A DNA stretch of 64,000 bases from SURF-21 sp964529285 (lineage in GTDB: Bacteria; Actinomycetota; Geothermincolia; Geothermincolales; RBG-13-55-18): the NCBI GenBank assembly GCA_964529285.1, contig CAZGWK010000015.1, positions 1 to 64,000 of the forward strand, in the 5' to 3' direction. The first letter of the stretch is position 1. Each line of letters opens with the position of its first letter. The position numbers and the translations under genes were made by a program. The notes beneath the pieces were generated by a model. That model searched no databases, was not told the origin of the DNA, and saw nothing but the letters and a program-made list of their open reading frames with translations. Positions 17,098 through 25,193 of this stretch are shown one piece after another.

Positions 17098-17706
17098 TCA
17101 TTCCCGGGACGCGTTGCCCTTCCCGACTCGCTGCGACGGCGCCTTTGACTTATTTATCTCAACCACGGATGTGAAACCGCGCCTCGCCGCCTCCATGCTC
17201 GCCTCCATGCGGGATTCGGGCGTGCTGTCCCTGATCACATCGGTAACCGCCTCCAGCGGAACCAGCTCGGTCACGAAGGAGACGGCCCCCAGAAAAGCGA
17301 TGTTCACGACCGGTAGTCCCTCGACTTCCATGCCCATGTCTATGGCTATGGAGGTGCCATCCACGGCATATGATGTGAAGGGCAGGTGTGCGATGCTTTT
17401 TTTCGCCTCATCTTCCTTCATATTGACCAGGAGCACCGTTCCCTGCTTCGTTCCCTCCCTGAGCGCCACATCCAATACCGAAGGGCTCATGACCACCAGG
17501 AAGTCCGGCCGGTAGATCTGGCTGCGCAGGTCTATGGGTTTATCATCCATACGCAAGAAGCACATGACCGGGGCCCCCCTGCGCTCCGCGCCGAAGAAGG
17601 GGAATGCCTGCACGTTCCTCCCGATCAAGTCCCCCGCCGAAGCAAGCATGTTGATGAGGGTGACGGCACCCTGGCCTCCCAGGCTGTGAAATCTGACCTC
17701 TACCAT
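17098..17706 (-). CDS. porG: 2-oxoacid:ferredoxin oxidoreductase, gamma subunit
   Basis: 202 residues, first gene of the operon. Gamma subunits cover the active site and help bind CoA. Family hallmarks are the N-terminal RFHSLGGQGAVT loop and the AFPFFGAERRGAPV segment. The C-terminal 40 residues are basic and less conserved. The upstream 128 nt carry a candidate promoter and an inverted repeat (17736-17759). Confidence 0.92.
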   Translation of the reverse strand: MVEVRFHSLGGQGAVTLINMLASAGDLIGRNVQAFPFFGAERRGAPVMCFLRMDDKPIDLRSQIYRPDFLVVMSPSVLDVALREGTKQGTVLLVNMKEDEAKKSIAHLPFTSYAVDGTSIAIDMGMEVEGLPVVNIAFLGAVSFVTELVPLEAVTDVIRDSTPESRMEASMEAARRGFTSVVEINKSKAPSQRVGKGNASRE

Positions 17707-17735
17707 TATCTTCCAGCTATCCTTCCTTGCAACAT

Positions 17736-17759
17736 ATCCCGACTTTCCGAGATCGGGAT
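17736..17759. promoter_or_regulatory. 7-bp inverted repeat in the porG leader
   Basis: ATCCCGA and TCGGGAT with a 10-nt loop, between porG and a candidate minus-strand promoter (TCGACA, then TATATA near 17772-17777). It could be an operator or a leader hairpin. Confidence 0.45.
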
Positions 17760-17834
17760 AGTAACAATATATAGCACACTAGCAGGGACTATGTCGAAGA
17801 GAACGGCTGCCGGTATCGGGCATACGGCTTTGCT

Positions 17835-18716
17835 TCACTCCATTTCCTCGCTCAACCCGACGTCCGCGTCTTCCACGATCTCGTCTTCGGCCTCCTCTAT
17901 CTCTATCTCCACCTGCGCCGGTTCGGGACCGAAATACGCTGCCGGCAAGGTAAACTTCTCCCCGCTCTCCAACTCCAGGGTCACGCTCTCACCCATGACA
18001 TCGTGCAATAACACCCGAGCCTCGCCCCGCTCCGTTACCACCTTATCTCCCACCGCCGGTACCCATAGCATAAAACGGCGGTAGGAGTCCTGTTCGTAGC
18101 GGAGACAGCACATCAGGCGCCCGCAAACCCCCGATATCTTGGCGGGGTTCAGGGGAAGGTGCTGCTCCTTGGCCATGCGGATGGAAATGGGGTGAAATTC
18201 GTCCAGGAAAAGCGCGCAGCAAAGCGGGCGGCCGCAAGGCCCGAGGCCCCCTATCATCTTGGCTTCGTCACGCACCCCTATCTGGCGCAGCTCTATGCGC
18301 GTCTTGAGGGCTGAGGCCATGTCTCGCACCAGCGCCCGGAAATCCACCCTGCCCTCGGCAGTGAAAAAGAAGGTGACTGAGCTTCCGTCGAAGGCATAAT
18401 CGATATCGATCAGCTTCATAGGGAGCCTGTGCTTGACGATAAGCTCCTGGCATTTCCTGAAAGCCCTGTCACGGCGTATCTCGTTTCGCTCTTTCTGCTG
18501 CCGGTCCCGGTCGGTAGCGCGCCTTACGACTTTCTTCAAATCCTCTGCCACCCCGGCATCCGGTATCTCCCGCGGAGGCGAGGTCACCACCCCGAACTCA
18601 ACGCCCTTGGAGGTGGGCACTATTACTTCGTCGCCCACGCGCAAGGTAAGCCGGTCGGGGTCGAAATAGGCGACCTTGCTTCCCTGCTTCATGCTTACTC
18701 CGACGACTACTGCCAT
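17835..18716 (-). CDS. ricT: PSP1/RicT-family protein
   Basis: 293 residues with the PSP1 domain. In Bacillus RicT (YaaT) joins RicA and RicF in an Fe-S complex that guides RNase Y processing. The six Cys expected are present in two clusters: Cys161, 166, 167 (GPCGRPLCC) and Cys198, 203, 204 (GVCGRLMCC). The C-terminal 30 residues are very acidic. The ATG at 18716 follows GGGAGGATAAAT; the frame is open further upstream but lies in holB. It follows holB by 32 nt, a tmk-holB-ricT arrangement familiar from Firmicutes. Confidence 0.93.
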   Translation of the reverse strand: MAVVVGVSMKQGSKVAYFDPDRLTLRVGDEVIVPTSKGVEFGVVTSPPREIPDAGVAEDLKKVVRRATDRDRQQKERNEIRRDRAFRKCQELIVKHRLPMKLIDIDYAFDGSSVTFFFTAEGRVDFRALVRDMASALKTRIELRQIGVRDEAKMIGGLGPCGRPLCCALFLDEFHPISIRMAKEQHLPLNPAKISGVCGRLMCCLRYEQDSYRRFMLWVPAVGDKVVTERGEARVLLHDVMGESVTLELESGEKFTLPAAYFGPEPAQVEIEIEEAEDEIVEDADVGLSEEME

Positions 18717-18748
18717 ATTTATCCTCCCACGGCGCAATTCGCGCCCGC

Positions 18749-19897
18749 TTATTCCGTACCTACCTTCAACTCCAGGACCAGGTCGTCCAGCAGCAACGCG
18801 ATATCCACGTTGGCCTCGAGTGCCTGTCTCGCGCTCTGCAGCGCTTCCAGGCGGCGCATGGATTCCTCGCTCCCTATGTGAAGGGCTTCCCTCTCCAGCT
18901 CCTCTATCCATTCCCGGTTCAGCAGAGGAGCACCGCTGGAAGCCCTTCTCTCCTCCTCCTCGCTCAAGTTCAAGAGCATTATATCCCGGTAAAAGGAGCT
19001 CATGCCATCTAAAAGGTCAATCGCGGCCTGGCGCCGCGCCTTCAGGGCTTCCCTTTTCCTCCTCTTCTCCCAACGCTTGCGCAGCTGCTCGCCGCCGCGC
19101 TTGTCCATCGCCTTCACGTATATCTCGAGATCGCTATCTACGTCGTAAACGGATGTATTTTCCAGGCGTTCTCGCTCCTCCGCCACCTTTTCCAGCAGGG
19201 CAAGGAGGGAAGAACGTCGCAGTGTTGCAGCCAGCTCAACTCCCCAGGTCCAGTGCGCGGCCAGATCCGGGTCGCGGGCCCAGAGCAAGGCGCGGCCGAA
19301 TATACCGCCGCTGAGCCGGGCGATCCTTTCCGCCTCGCTCCCCTGCACGCCCTCCCTCTCCACCAGGAACTCCTCTATGTCGGTTTTTCCCAGGGCCGAG
19401 AACCGCACCTCGTGGCAACGGGAAGCCACGGTCGCGAGCAGGGTTTCCCTGCTCTCCACCACCAGAACCAGGTAGGTTTCCGGCGGCGGCTCCTCGAGGG
19501 TTTTGAGAAAAGCATTGGCCGCATCCTGGTTCATCGTCTCCGCTTCGTCGATGATCACTACTTTGCGCGCGGACTCCTTCGCCTTGATGTTGAGCTCGCC
19601 CTCCAGTTCCCTCATCTGGTCGATGAGGATCTGGTTTCCCTCCGCCTCAACCAGGTGCAGATCCGGATGGACGCCCCTGGCGACCTTGTGACACGAGGGG
19701 CACGCATCGGGCCGTCCGGAGGGACAGAGCAAGGCAGCGGCGAAGACGAGTGCGGTCTTGTGTTTTCCCACCCCCCTGGGCCCGGTGAACATCAGGGCGT
19801 GGGGCACTTCCTCCCTCTTGAGGATCTCCTTGAGAAAACTTACCGCCCTGTCCTGTCCGTATATCTCTTCCCATGCGGTGCAATGCATATCGCTCAT
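18749..19897 (-). CDS. holB: DNA polymerase III delta' subunit
   Basis: 382 residues, clamp-loader ATPase-fold subunit. Walker A-like GPRGVGKHKT at 39-48, zinc-module cysteines in LLCPS...ACPSCHK, Walker B IDEAE, and the SRC motif (VASRC) are all present. The C-terminal 200 residues are the less conserved helical collar. The ATG is preceded by GAGGAGGCG. It lies between tmk (105-nt gap) and ricT (32 nt). The intact P-loop would also fit a DnaX-like reading, but length and context favour HolB. Confidence 0.88.
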   Translation of the reverse strand: MSDMHCTAWEEIYGQDRAVSFLKEILKREEVPHALMFTGPRGVGKHKTALVFAAALLCPSGRPDACPSCHKVARGVHPDLHLVEAEGNQILIDQMRELEGELNIKAKESARKVVIIDEAETMNQDAANAFLKTLEEPPPETYLVLVVESRETLLATVASRCHEVRFSALGKTDIEEFLVEREGVQGSEAERIARLSGGIFGRALLWARDPDLAAHWTWGVELAATLRRSSLLALLEKVAEERERLENTSVYDVDSDLEIYVKAMDKRGGEQLRKRWEKRRKREALKARRQAAIDLLDGMSSFYRDIMLLNLSEEEERRASSGAPLLNREWIEELEREALHIGSEESMRRLEALQSARQALEANVDIALLLDDLVLELKVGTE

Positions 19898-20002
19898 CGT
19901 CGCTCGCCTCCTCTACGGGGGAGATGACATCATGCCGAGGGGATAGGTGGATGACCGAGGATCCTGACGCAGTAATCCAGCCGCTGGCCGTACGCTCAAA
20001 CC

Positions 20003-20662
20003 TCAACCCAGGAGTTTCGTAACTTCCTGCATCACGTAATGGTGTATGTTCTCCGGTTTGTCCGCCCCATTGAGGATAACGTACCGCTGCGGGAAGAACT
20101 TCGCCAGGGTCTTGTATGCTTCCTGTACCTGCTCGTGGAAGGACTGCGCTTCACCCTCCATGCGATCGAGCCCCCTCTTCCTTTCCTGCAGGCGTTTCAG
20201 CCCCACGCGGTAGGGTATGTCCAGCAGTAAGGTAACGTCCGGATAGAGGTCGTCGGTAATCCACTCGTTCAGGTTCTGAACCCCCTCCATGCCCACCCGG
20301 CGCGCGACCCCCTGATAGGCGAGGGTGGAATCGACGAAACGGTCGCAGATAACCACCTTGCCCGCGGCCAGGGCCGGCCTTATGACCTCGTGGAAATGCT
20401 GCGCGCGGTCCGCCGCGTAGAGGACGGTTTCGGTCATGGCATGCATCTCTTTGTGGGCGGGGTTGAGAAGGATGCGGCGTATATCCTCTCCGATGCGGGT
20501 GCCCCCCGGCTCGTGCGTGGCAATAACATCTACTTTCATGCGCAGGAGATGGGCATGCAGCATGTTTACTTGCGTTGTCTTTCCGGAGCCCTCTACGCCC
20601 TCGAAGGTGACGAAAAGGCTCCTTCCTTTGCCTCCTTTTGCGCGCCCGCCTTGGTCTGCCAT
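20003..20662 (-). CDS. tmk: Thymidylate kinase
   Basis: 219 residues. Phosphorylates dTMP to dTDP. The P-loop GVEGSGKTT is at 22-30, the dTMP-binding EPGGT and the CDRFVDSTLAYQG segment follow, and the lid region is RKRGLDRMEGE. A short Gly/Lys/Arg-rich N-terminus precedes the first strand. The ATG at 20662 has AGGAGAGAGGG before it; a GTG/ATG-like start at 20695 is less supported. The 78-nt gap to fumB suggests continuation of the mdh-fum transcript. Confidence 0.94.
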   Translation of the reverse strand: MADQGGRAKGGKGRSLFVTFEGVEGSGKTTQVNMLHAHLLRMKVDVIATHEPGGTRIGEDIRRILLNPAHKEMHAMTETVLYAADRAQHFHEVIRPALAAGKVVICDRFVDSTLAYQGVARRVGMEGVQNLNEWITDDLYPDVTLLLDIPYRVGLKRLQERKRGLDRMEGEAQSFHEQVQEAYKTLAKFFPQRYVILNGADKPENIHHYVMQEVTKLLG

Positions 20663-20740
20663 GATACCCTCTCTCCTCTTCTCCGCAATTGGCATTACTA
20701 TCTTACACCATGCACATATCGATGTAGCGGTAGATATTCA

Positions 20741-21322
20741 TCATAAGGGCTGAGCGAGGTGGGAGAAGACGTTACCCCCCGCAAGATCGCAGGCAACCAC
20801 GACCGGGAAGTCCTCGACCTCGAGTTCGTGGATCGCCTCCGGGCCCAGTTCCCCATATGCGATTAGCTTTATGCTGCTGACCCTGGATCCGAGCAATGCC
20901 CCGGCCCCTCCCACTCCCACCAGGTAAATGGAGCCGTGCTCGCGCAGTGACCTGCACACCTCGGGAGAGCGGGGGCCCTTGCCTATGAAGGCCGCTGCTC
21001 CTTCCGCGGCCAGGCGGGGGGTGTAAGGGTCCATGCGCGCGGCGGTAGTGGGCCCCACCGAACCCGCTGGCTTTCCCGCCGGCGCAGGGCTCGGCCCCGC
21101 ATAGTAGACTGTCTCGCCGCGCAGCTCGACGGGCAGTGGTTCACCCTTCTCGAGCGCCTCCACCATCTTGCGGTGAGCATGGTCACGGGCGGTAATAATC
21201 CTCCCCGACAGGAGCAGGCGGTCCCCGGCATGCAACTCCTTGCGTACCTGCAAGGTCAGCGGTAGCGTTATCCGCCTGGGCGCCGGCTCCCCGTTGTTTT
21301 CACGACTTCTCTTCTTCCCCAC
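20741..21322 (-). CDS. fumB: Fumarate hydratase class I, beta subunit
   Basis: 193 residues, corresponding to the C-terminal domain of class I (Fe-S) fumarases. Motifs: ARDHAHRKM, YYAGPSPAP, GPTTAARMDPYTP, and the GKGPRS loop. It pairs with the alpha subunit encoded at 23029, but an MFS gene lies between them. The GTG at 21322 (AGGGAG 8 nt upstream) overlaps the MFS stop; a GTG at 21331 is also possible. Two-subunit fumarases are common in archaea and anaerobes and are oxygen-sensitive. A tartrate dehydratase role is an alternative, but the neighbouring mdh favours fumarase. Confidence 0.88.
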   Translation of the reverse strand: MGKKRSRENNGEPAPRRITLPLTLQVRKELHAGDRLLLSGRIITARDHAHRKMVEALEKGEPLPVELRGETVYYAGPSPAPAGKPAGSVGPTTAARMDPYTPRLAAEGAAAFIGKGPRSPEVCRSLREHGSIYLVGVGGAGALLGSRVSSIKLIAYGELGPEAIHELEVEDFPVVVACDLAGGNVFSHLAQPL

Positions 21323-23027
21323 CGGGGGCACTCCCTTCGCCTCGTCCGGCCTCTTCGCCGCCCCCTGCGTCTTCCAGGCCTGTCTCCTCGCCGGGCACAA
21401 CGGTTATCTCTTCTTCCAAGGCCTTTTTCGCCTCGGAAAGATGTTCCATCTCCTCCGCTACCCTTTCCGCGGCCGTCGTCTCCTCCGCCTCCTCCGCTAC
21501 CTCCTCGCAGACTTCTTCGCCGGCGCCCTCCCGGGCCCTTCCTCTCATAAAGATCTTGTCGTGTATGTCCCAACCGAAGTATCGGTGGAAAGAGCGATGC
21601 CCATATATCCCGGCCAGCAGGATGATGATGCCTCCTACGAAGAGTATTATCTGCGGCCCGTTCAGCAGGTATCTGAAGTTGACCAGGTCTCCATCTATAG
21701 CACCCTCGAAGGAGCCTCCCACCCTTATTATCCCCAGGGAGATGGGGCTTATGCCTATGCTGCGGCCTATAGCGGTTATAAGATCCGCGAGGGGGCCGGC
21801 AAGCATGATGGAGAGAAAGATTGAGGCGCGCATGATCACCTGGATGGCGGCGAAAGCACGTCCACGGTACTCCTCGTGCAGGGTCTCCATGAGCAGCGTA
21901 ACCATTCCCACGATGGCATAGCCCATGCATAATCCCCCGAAGAAAGCGACTATGAAAGACAGCCAGACAATGGAGACCAATGAGAATACGATGACCCCGG
22001 CCCCGAAGCCCGATATGGCCAGGCCCATCACCCTCTCCTTCCTCACGTAACTCTTGAGGACCCCCCCGAGAATGGAGCCTCCCATGATGCCGAAGAGCAG
22101 GACGGTGAGTATGTACATGAAGGTGGCATCGCCCTTTGCCAGCACGTAATTGACGAAACCGATGGTCAGGACGTAGATGGTGCCTCCGCCCAGGAAGCAG
22201 GCCAGGGTAAGTATCAATACTATGCGGGTGAGATGCTGGTTCCAGAGGTAGCCCAGTCCCTCCTTGAAATCCTGTTTTACCTGTGCGGAGGACATCTTGA
22301 CCTTTTCCTCTTCGGCCAGCTTCCGGAACCCCCTTATCTTGAAGATGATAAAGGCGGACACCATGAAGGTCAGGGAATCCACGAAAAAAGCGGCCCGGTT
22401 GGGATCGACGTGTTCGCCGATGAAGGTATTGACGTCCCCCAACCAGGCGATCAAACCGATGATGCTGCCGGCTATGGCGGTACCGAAGGCCATGGAGGCG
22501 AACAGGGTGAGCTGGTTGAGGGAATTGGCGTTGGCCAGCTGCTCCGGCTCCACGAGATCGGGGATGCTGGCGTCTTTGGCCGGCCCGTATATAATGCTGA
22601 AGGTCTCGATGATAAATACGACGATCAGGATCATAAGCAGGGTGTTGGAGAAGGCGAAGAGTATGACCAGGCCGGCACGGCTGAGGTCGCTCACTATCAG
22701 GGTGCGCTTGCGGTCCAGGCGGTCTATGATGATCCCCGCCATGAAGCCCAGGAGCACTGCGGGCAGGAACTTCACCAGCATGAGGACGCTGATCGCCCAG
22801 CTCTTGCCCCCGGAGAGGTTGTTCACGAAAGCGAAGAGCACGGCCACAATGATCCAGTCGCCTATGGCCGAGACCATCTGGCCCGCCCACAACAGAAGGA
22901 AGTCTCGATTGCGCAGCAGGTCTCGGTAGGCCGCCGGCTTTATCTGGAGGTCATCCTCGCTGCGCTGAAGTCCCTTGGGCGTAGTCTCCTTGCACTCTTT
23001 TGTTTCCATGCTCTTTACGTCCTCCAT
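21300..23027 (-). CDS. MFS transporter (DHA3-like) with acidic C-terminal tail
   Basis: 575 residues: about 12 membrane segments between residues 45 and 490, then an 80-residue Glu/Ala-rich tail predicted cytoplasmic. The loop DRLDRKRTL matches the MFS A-motif region, and the best resemblance is to the MFS_3/DHA3 group of efflux proteins. Its place inside the fumarase operon suggests organic-acid export or exchange, but no substrate motif supports this. Start: ATG at 23027 is 1 nt after the fumA stop; ATG at 23009 has GGAGG 11 nt before it. Confidence 0.85.
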   Translation of the reverse strand: MEDVKSMETKECKETTPKGLQRSEDDLQIKPAAYRDLLRNRDFLLLWAGQMVSAIGDWIIVAVLFAFVNNLSGGKSWAISVLMLVKFLPAVLLGFMAGIIIDRLDRKRTLIVSDLSRAGLVILFAFSNTLLMILIVVFIIETFSIIYGPAKDASIPDLVEPEQLANANSLNQLTLFASMAFGTAIAGSIIGLIAWLGDVNTFIGEHVDPNRAAFFVDSLTFMVSAFIIFKIRGFRKLAEEEKVKMSSAQVKQDFKEGLGYLWNQHLTRIVLILTLACFLGGGTIYVLTIGFVNYVLAKGDATFMYILTVLLFGIMGGSILGGVLKSYVRKERVMGLAISGFGAGVIVFSLVSIVWLSFIVAFFGGLCMGYAIVGMVTLLMETLHEEYRGRAFAAIQVIMRASIFLSIMLAGPLADLITAIGRSIGISPISLGIIRVGGSFEGAIDGDLVNFRYLLNGPQIILFVGGIIILLAGIYGHRSFHRYFGWDIHDKIFMRGRAREGAGEEVCEEVAEEAEETTAAERVAEEMEHLSEAKKALEEEITVVPGEETGLEDAGGGEEAGRGEGSAPGGEEEKS

Positions 23028-23028
23028 G

Positions 23029-23883
23029 CTATAGCTCTAAAATGCAGCGCCTGAGGGCGTGGCAGCACAGCACAACCCCCACCGGCAGGCAGGCGATATG
23101 GGCGGGTGCTTCCTCCACATGGACATCCAAGGCAGTCACGTCACCGCCCAGACCGGCAGCTCCGATGCCCAAGGCGTTTATCGCGCCCTGCATCTCCTCC
23201 TCGAATGCCGCCAGCCCGGCCCGCTGGTGCCTGTCTCCCAACGGCCGCAGCAAGCCCTTCAAGGCCAGTTCGATAGCCCCCGATGCGTCGGAGCCCGCAC
23301 CAATACCGACCACGATGGGCGGGCAGGCATGGGCGCCCTTCTCGCGCACCGCCTCCAGCACTGCCCTTTTGACCCCTTCCCTTCCTTCGCCAGGAAGGAG
23401 CATGAAGAGGCGGGTGGCGTTCTCGCTTCCCCCGCCCTTGGCCAGCAGGCTCAGGCGCACCTTGCCCTCTTCACCTCCCTCTTCCAGGTGGACGATAACG
23501 GGGGTATTGTCACCGCGGTTGATACGGTCCGTGAGCGGGTCGTCAACCAGGGATGACCTGAGGGGTATCTTCGCCGTGGCCGCGCGCAGACCTTCATCGG
23601 CGGCAGCGGCGTAGCCGTTGGGCAGAGCCGTGCCCTCGCCCAGTTCGACAAAGAGATGGAACATGCCTGTGTCCTGGCAGATGGGCAAGCCCTCTCTTCT
23701 CGCAATGCGCGCGTTTTCCACGAGTATCTCGAGGGCGTATCGGGCCAGCGGCTTCGATTCCGACTCCACCGCCTGCAGCAGGCTTCTCTCTACGTCCGCG
23801 GGAAGATCGAGGCTGGCCCGGAATGCCAGCTCTTCAACGGCCGCCGCTATTTCCTCAGGAGCGAGAACCCTCGAGCCATTCAT
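23029..23883 (-). CDS. fumA: Fumarate hydratase class I, alpha subunit
   Basis: 284 residues, N-terminal catalytic part of a two-subunit Fe-S fumarase. The three cluster ligands are likely Cys69 (PICQDTG), Cys187 (HACPP) and Cys273 or 274 (VLCCHALR). The GGGSENATR segment is also conserved. The ATG at 23883 lies 29 nt inside the end of mdh; no strong ribosome site is seen, so translation may be coupled. The enzyme interconverts fumarate and malate next to malate dehydrogenase. Confidence 0.9.
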   Translation of the reverse strand: MNGSRVLAPEEIAAAVEELAFRASLDLPADVERSLLQAVESESKPLARYALEILVENARIARREGLPICQDTGMFHLFVELGEGTALPNGYAAAADEGLRAATAKIPLRSSLVDDPLTDRINRGDNTPVIVHLEEGGEEGKVRLSLLAKGGGSENATRLFMLLPGEGREGVKRAVLEAVREKGAHACPPIVVGIGAGSDASGAIELALKGLLRPLGDRHQRAGLAAFEEEMQGAINALGIGAAGLGGDVTALDVHVEEAPAHIACLPVGVVLCCHALRRCILEL

Positions 23884-24799
23884 CGAGCTCGTCCATCCTA
23901 TCCTTGATCTTACGTGCACAATCCTGCAGGCATTCTCTTTCTGCGCTAAAAAGCTCGAGTGCGATTATTTCCTTCCAGCCGCCGTGCCCCAGGATGACCG
24001 GCACTCCCACGAACACATCCTTCAGACCGTACTCTCCCTGCAGGTATACGCTCGCCGCCACCTGGTAATCCTCGTCCTGAAGGATGGCACGGACCATGCG
24101 GGCGGCGCAGGCGGAGGGAGCGTAATATGCGCTTCCCTGTTCCAGCAGGGATACGATCTCAGCTCCCCCATCCCTCGTCCTGTCCTCCAACTCGCACAGT
24201 TTTTCGTATGCCAGGAGTTCGCTCAAGGGGGTTCCCTCAACCGACGTGAAACGGGAAAGCGGCAGCATGGTGTCTCCATGGCTCCCGAGAACCAGGGGCG
24301 ACACTTTGCCCGGAGCCACGTCCAGCTCGTTCGCCGCGAAGCAGGCCAGGCGCGAACCGTCCAGCAGACCGGCCATTCCCATCACCCTGTGGCGGTCCCA
24401 CCCCGTGATCCTCCATGCCAGATAGGACATCTCGTCGAGTGGATTGGTGATCACGATCATCACGCAATCGGGCGCCTCTTCCTTCAGGGCCGTTACCACA
24501 TCTTTCACCACGGCAGCGTTCTTCTCCAGGAGATCCGACCGTGACATGCCCGGACCTCGCGGGAACCCCGCCGTGATCACCGCGACGTCACTTCCAGAGG
24601 CGAAGCCGTAATCGCTTCCTCCCACCACCTTTGCGCATGAATCGGTCAGCGGCAGGGATTGGGAGATATCCAGGGCCTTACCCTGCGCCAACTCGCCGTA
24701 GATGTCGATGAGCGCCACGTCGGCCAGGCCGCTCTCCGCCACGCGCATAGCCGTCGTCGAGCCCACCTGGCCGGCGCCTATAATGGCGACCCTGTGCAT
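23855..24799 (-). CDS. mdh: Malate dehydrogenase
   Basis: 314 residues, LDH-like MDH. NAD loop GAGQVGSTTA at 8-17, Asp at the end of the second strand (ALIDIYG), specificity loop GFPRGPGMSRSDLL with the malate-type Arg, and the active-site His in LGSHGD. First gene of an mdh-fumA-MFS-fumB group that probably continues into tmk-holB-ricT. Two copies of repeat family 1 lie upstream. Confidence 0.94.
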   Translation of the reverse strand: MHRVAIIGAGQVGSTTAMRVAESGLADVALIDIYGELAQGKALDISQSLPLTDSCAKVVGGSDYGFASGSDVAVITAGFPRGPGMSRSDLLEKNAAVVKDVVTALKEEAPDCVMIVITNPLDEMSYLAWRITGWDRHRVMGMAGLLDGSRLACFAANELDVAPGKVSPLVLGSHGDTMLPLSRFTSVEGTPLSELLAYEKLCELEDRTRDGGAEIVSLLEQGSAYYAPSACAARMVRAILQDEDYQVAASVYLQGEYGLKDVFVGVPVILGHGGWKEIIALELFSAERECLQDCARKIKDRMDELDEWLEGSRS

Positions 24800-24893
24800 A
24801 GGACCTCCTCCGGGCGATGAATACGCTTAAGCTATTTTCCTATAACCACTTTAAACCACGCAAACCCCCATCTGACCACCCTCGCCCGACAGT

Positions 24894-25018
24894 GAGCCCC
24901 ATACGTCTGAGCAGCCATGCCCGACAGTCTGAATCGCGTAAGCGACAGCGGCATGCGAAGGATGACGCGACGGTGCCAGTCGCCTCCACATTTCTGAATG
25001 TTGAGGCCTGGCACGTGT
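24894..25018 (+). repeat. Dispersed repeat family 1, copy a
   Basis: 125 nt from GAGCCCCATACGTCTGAGC to CTGGCACGTGT. It differs from copy b at one base. It contains a long imperfect hairpin (GTGCCAG...CTGGCAC) near its right end. Period to copy b is exactly 150 nt. Confidence 0.9.
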
Positions 25019-25043
25019 GATCTGCGCACTAACGCAGGAAAGA

Positions 25044-25168
25044 GAGCCCCATACGTCTGAGCGGCCATGCCCGACAGTCTGAATCGCGTAAGCGACAGCG
25101 GCATGCGAAGGATGACGCGACGGTGCCAGTCGCCTCCACATTTCTGAATGTTGAGGCCTGGCACGTGT
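25044..25168 (+). repeat. Dispersed repeat family 1, copy b
   Basis: Same 125 nt as copy a with a single A-to-G change (GAGCGGCC instead of GAGCAGCC). It ends 25 nt from the topA stop codon, so in topA mRNA sense its hairpin is the first structure after the gene and might serve as a 3' end element. Confidence 0.9.
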
Positions 25169-25193
25169 ACTTATACTTATAGTAAGTAAGATA

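Larger units (their letters stand above)
24800..25193. other. 394-nt intergenic region with tandem family-1 repeats
   Basis: Between the mdh start and the topA stop (both minus). It holds two 125-nt repeat copies in a 150-bp tandem. Short frames in it are translations of the repeat and are not genes. Confidence 0.7.

Noticed and set aside
24894..25168. CRISPR array
   Set aside because: Only two 125-nt units with a 25-nt spacer, no third repeat, no cas genes; the same unit occurs singly elsewhere.
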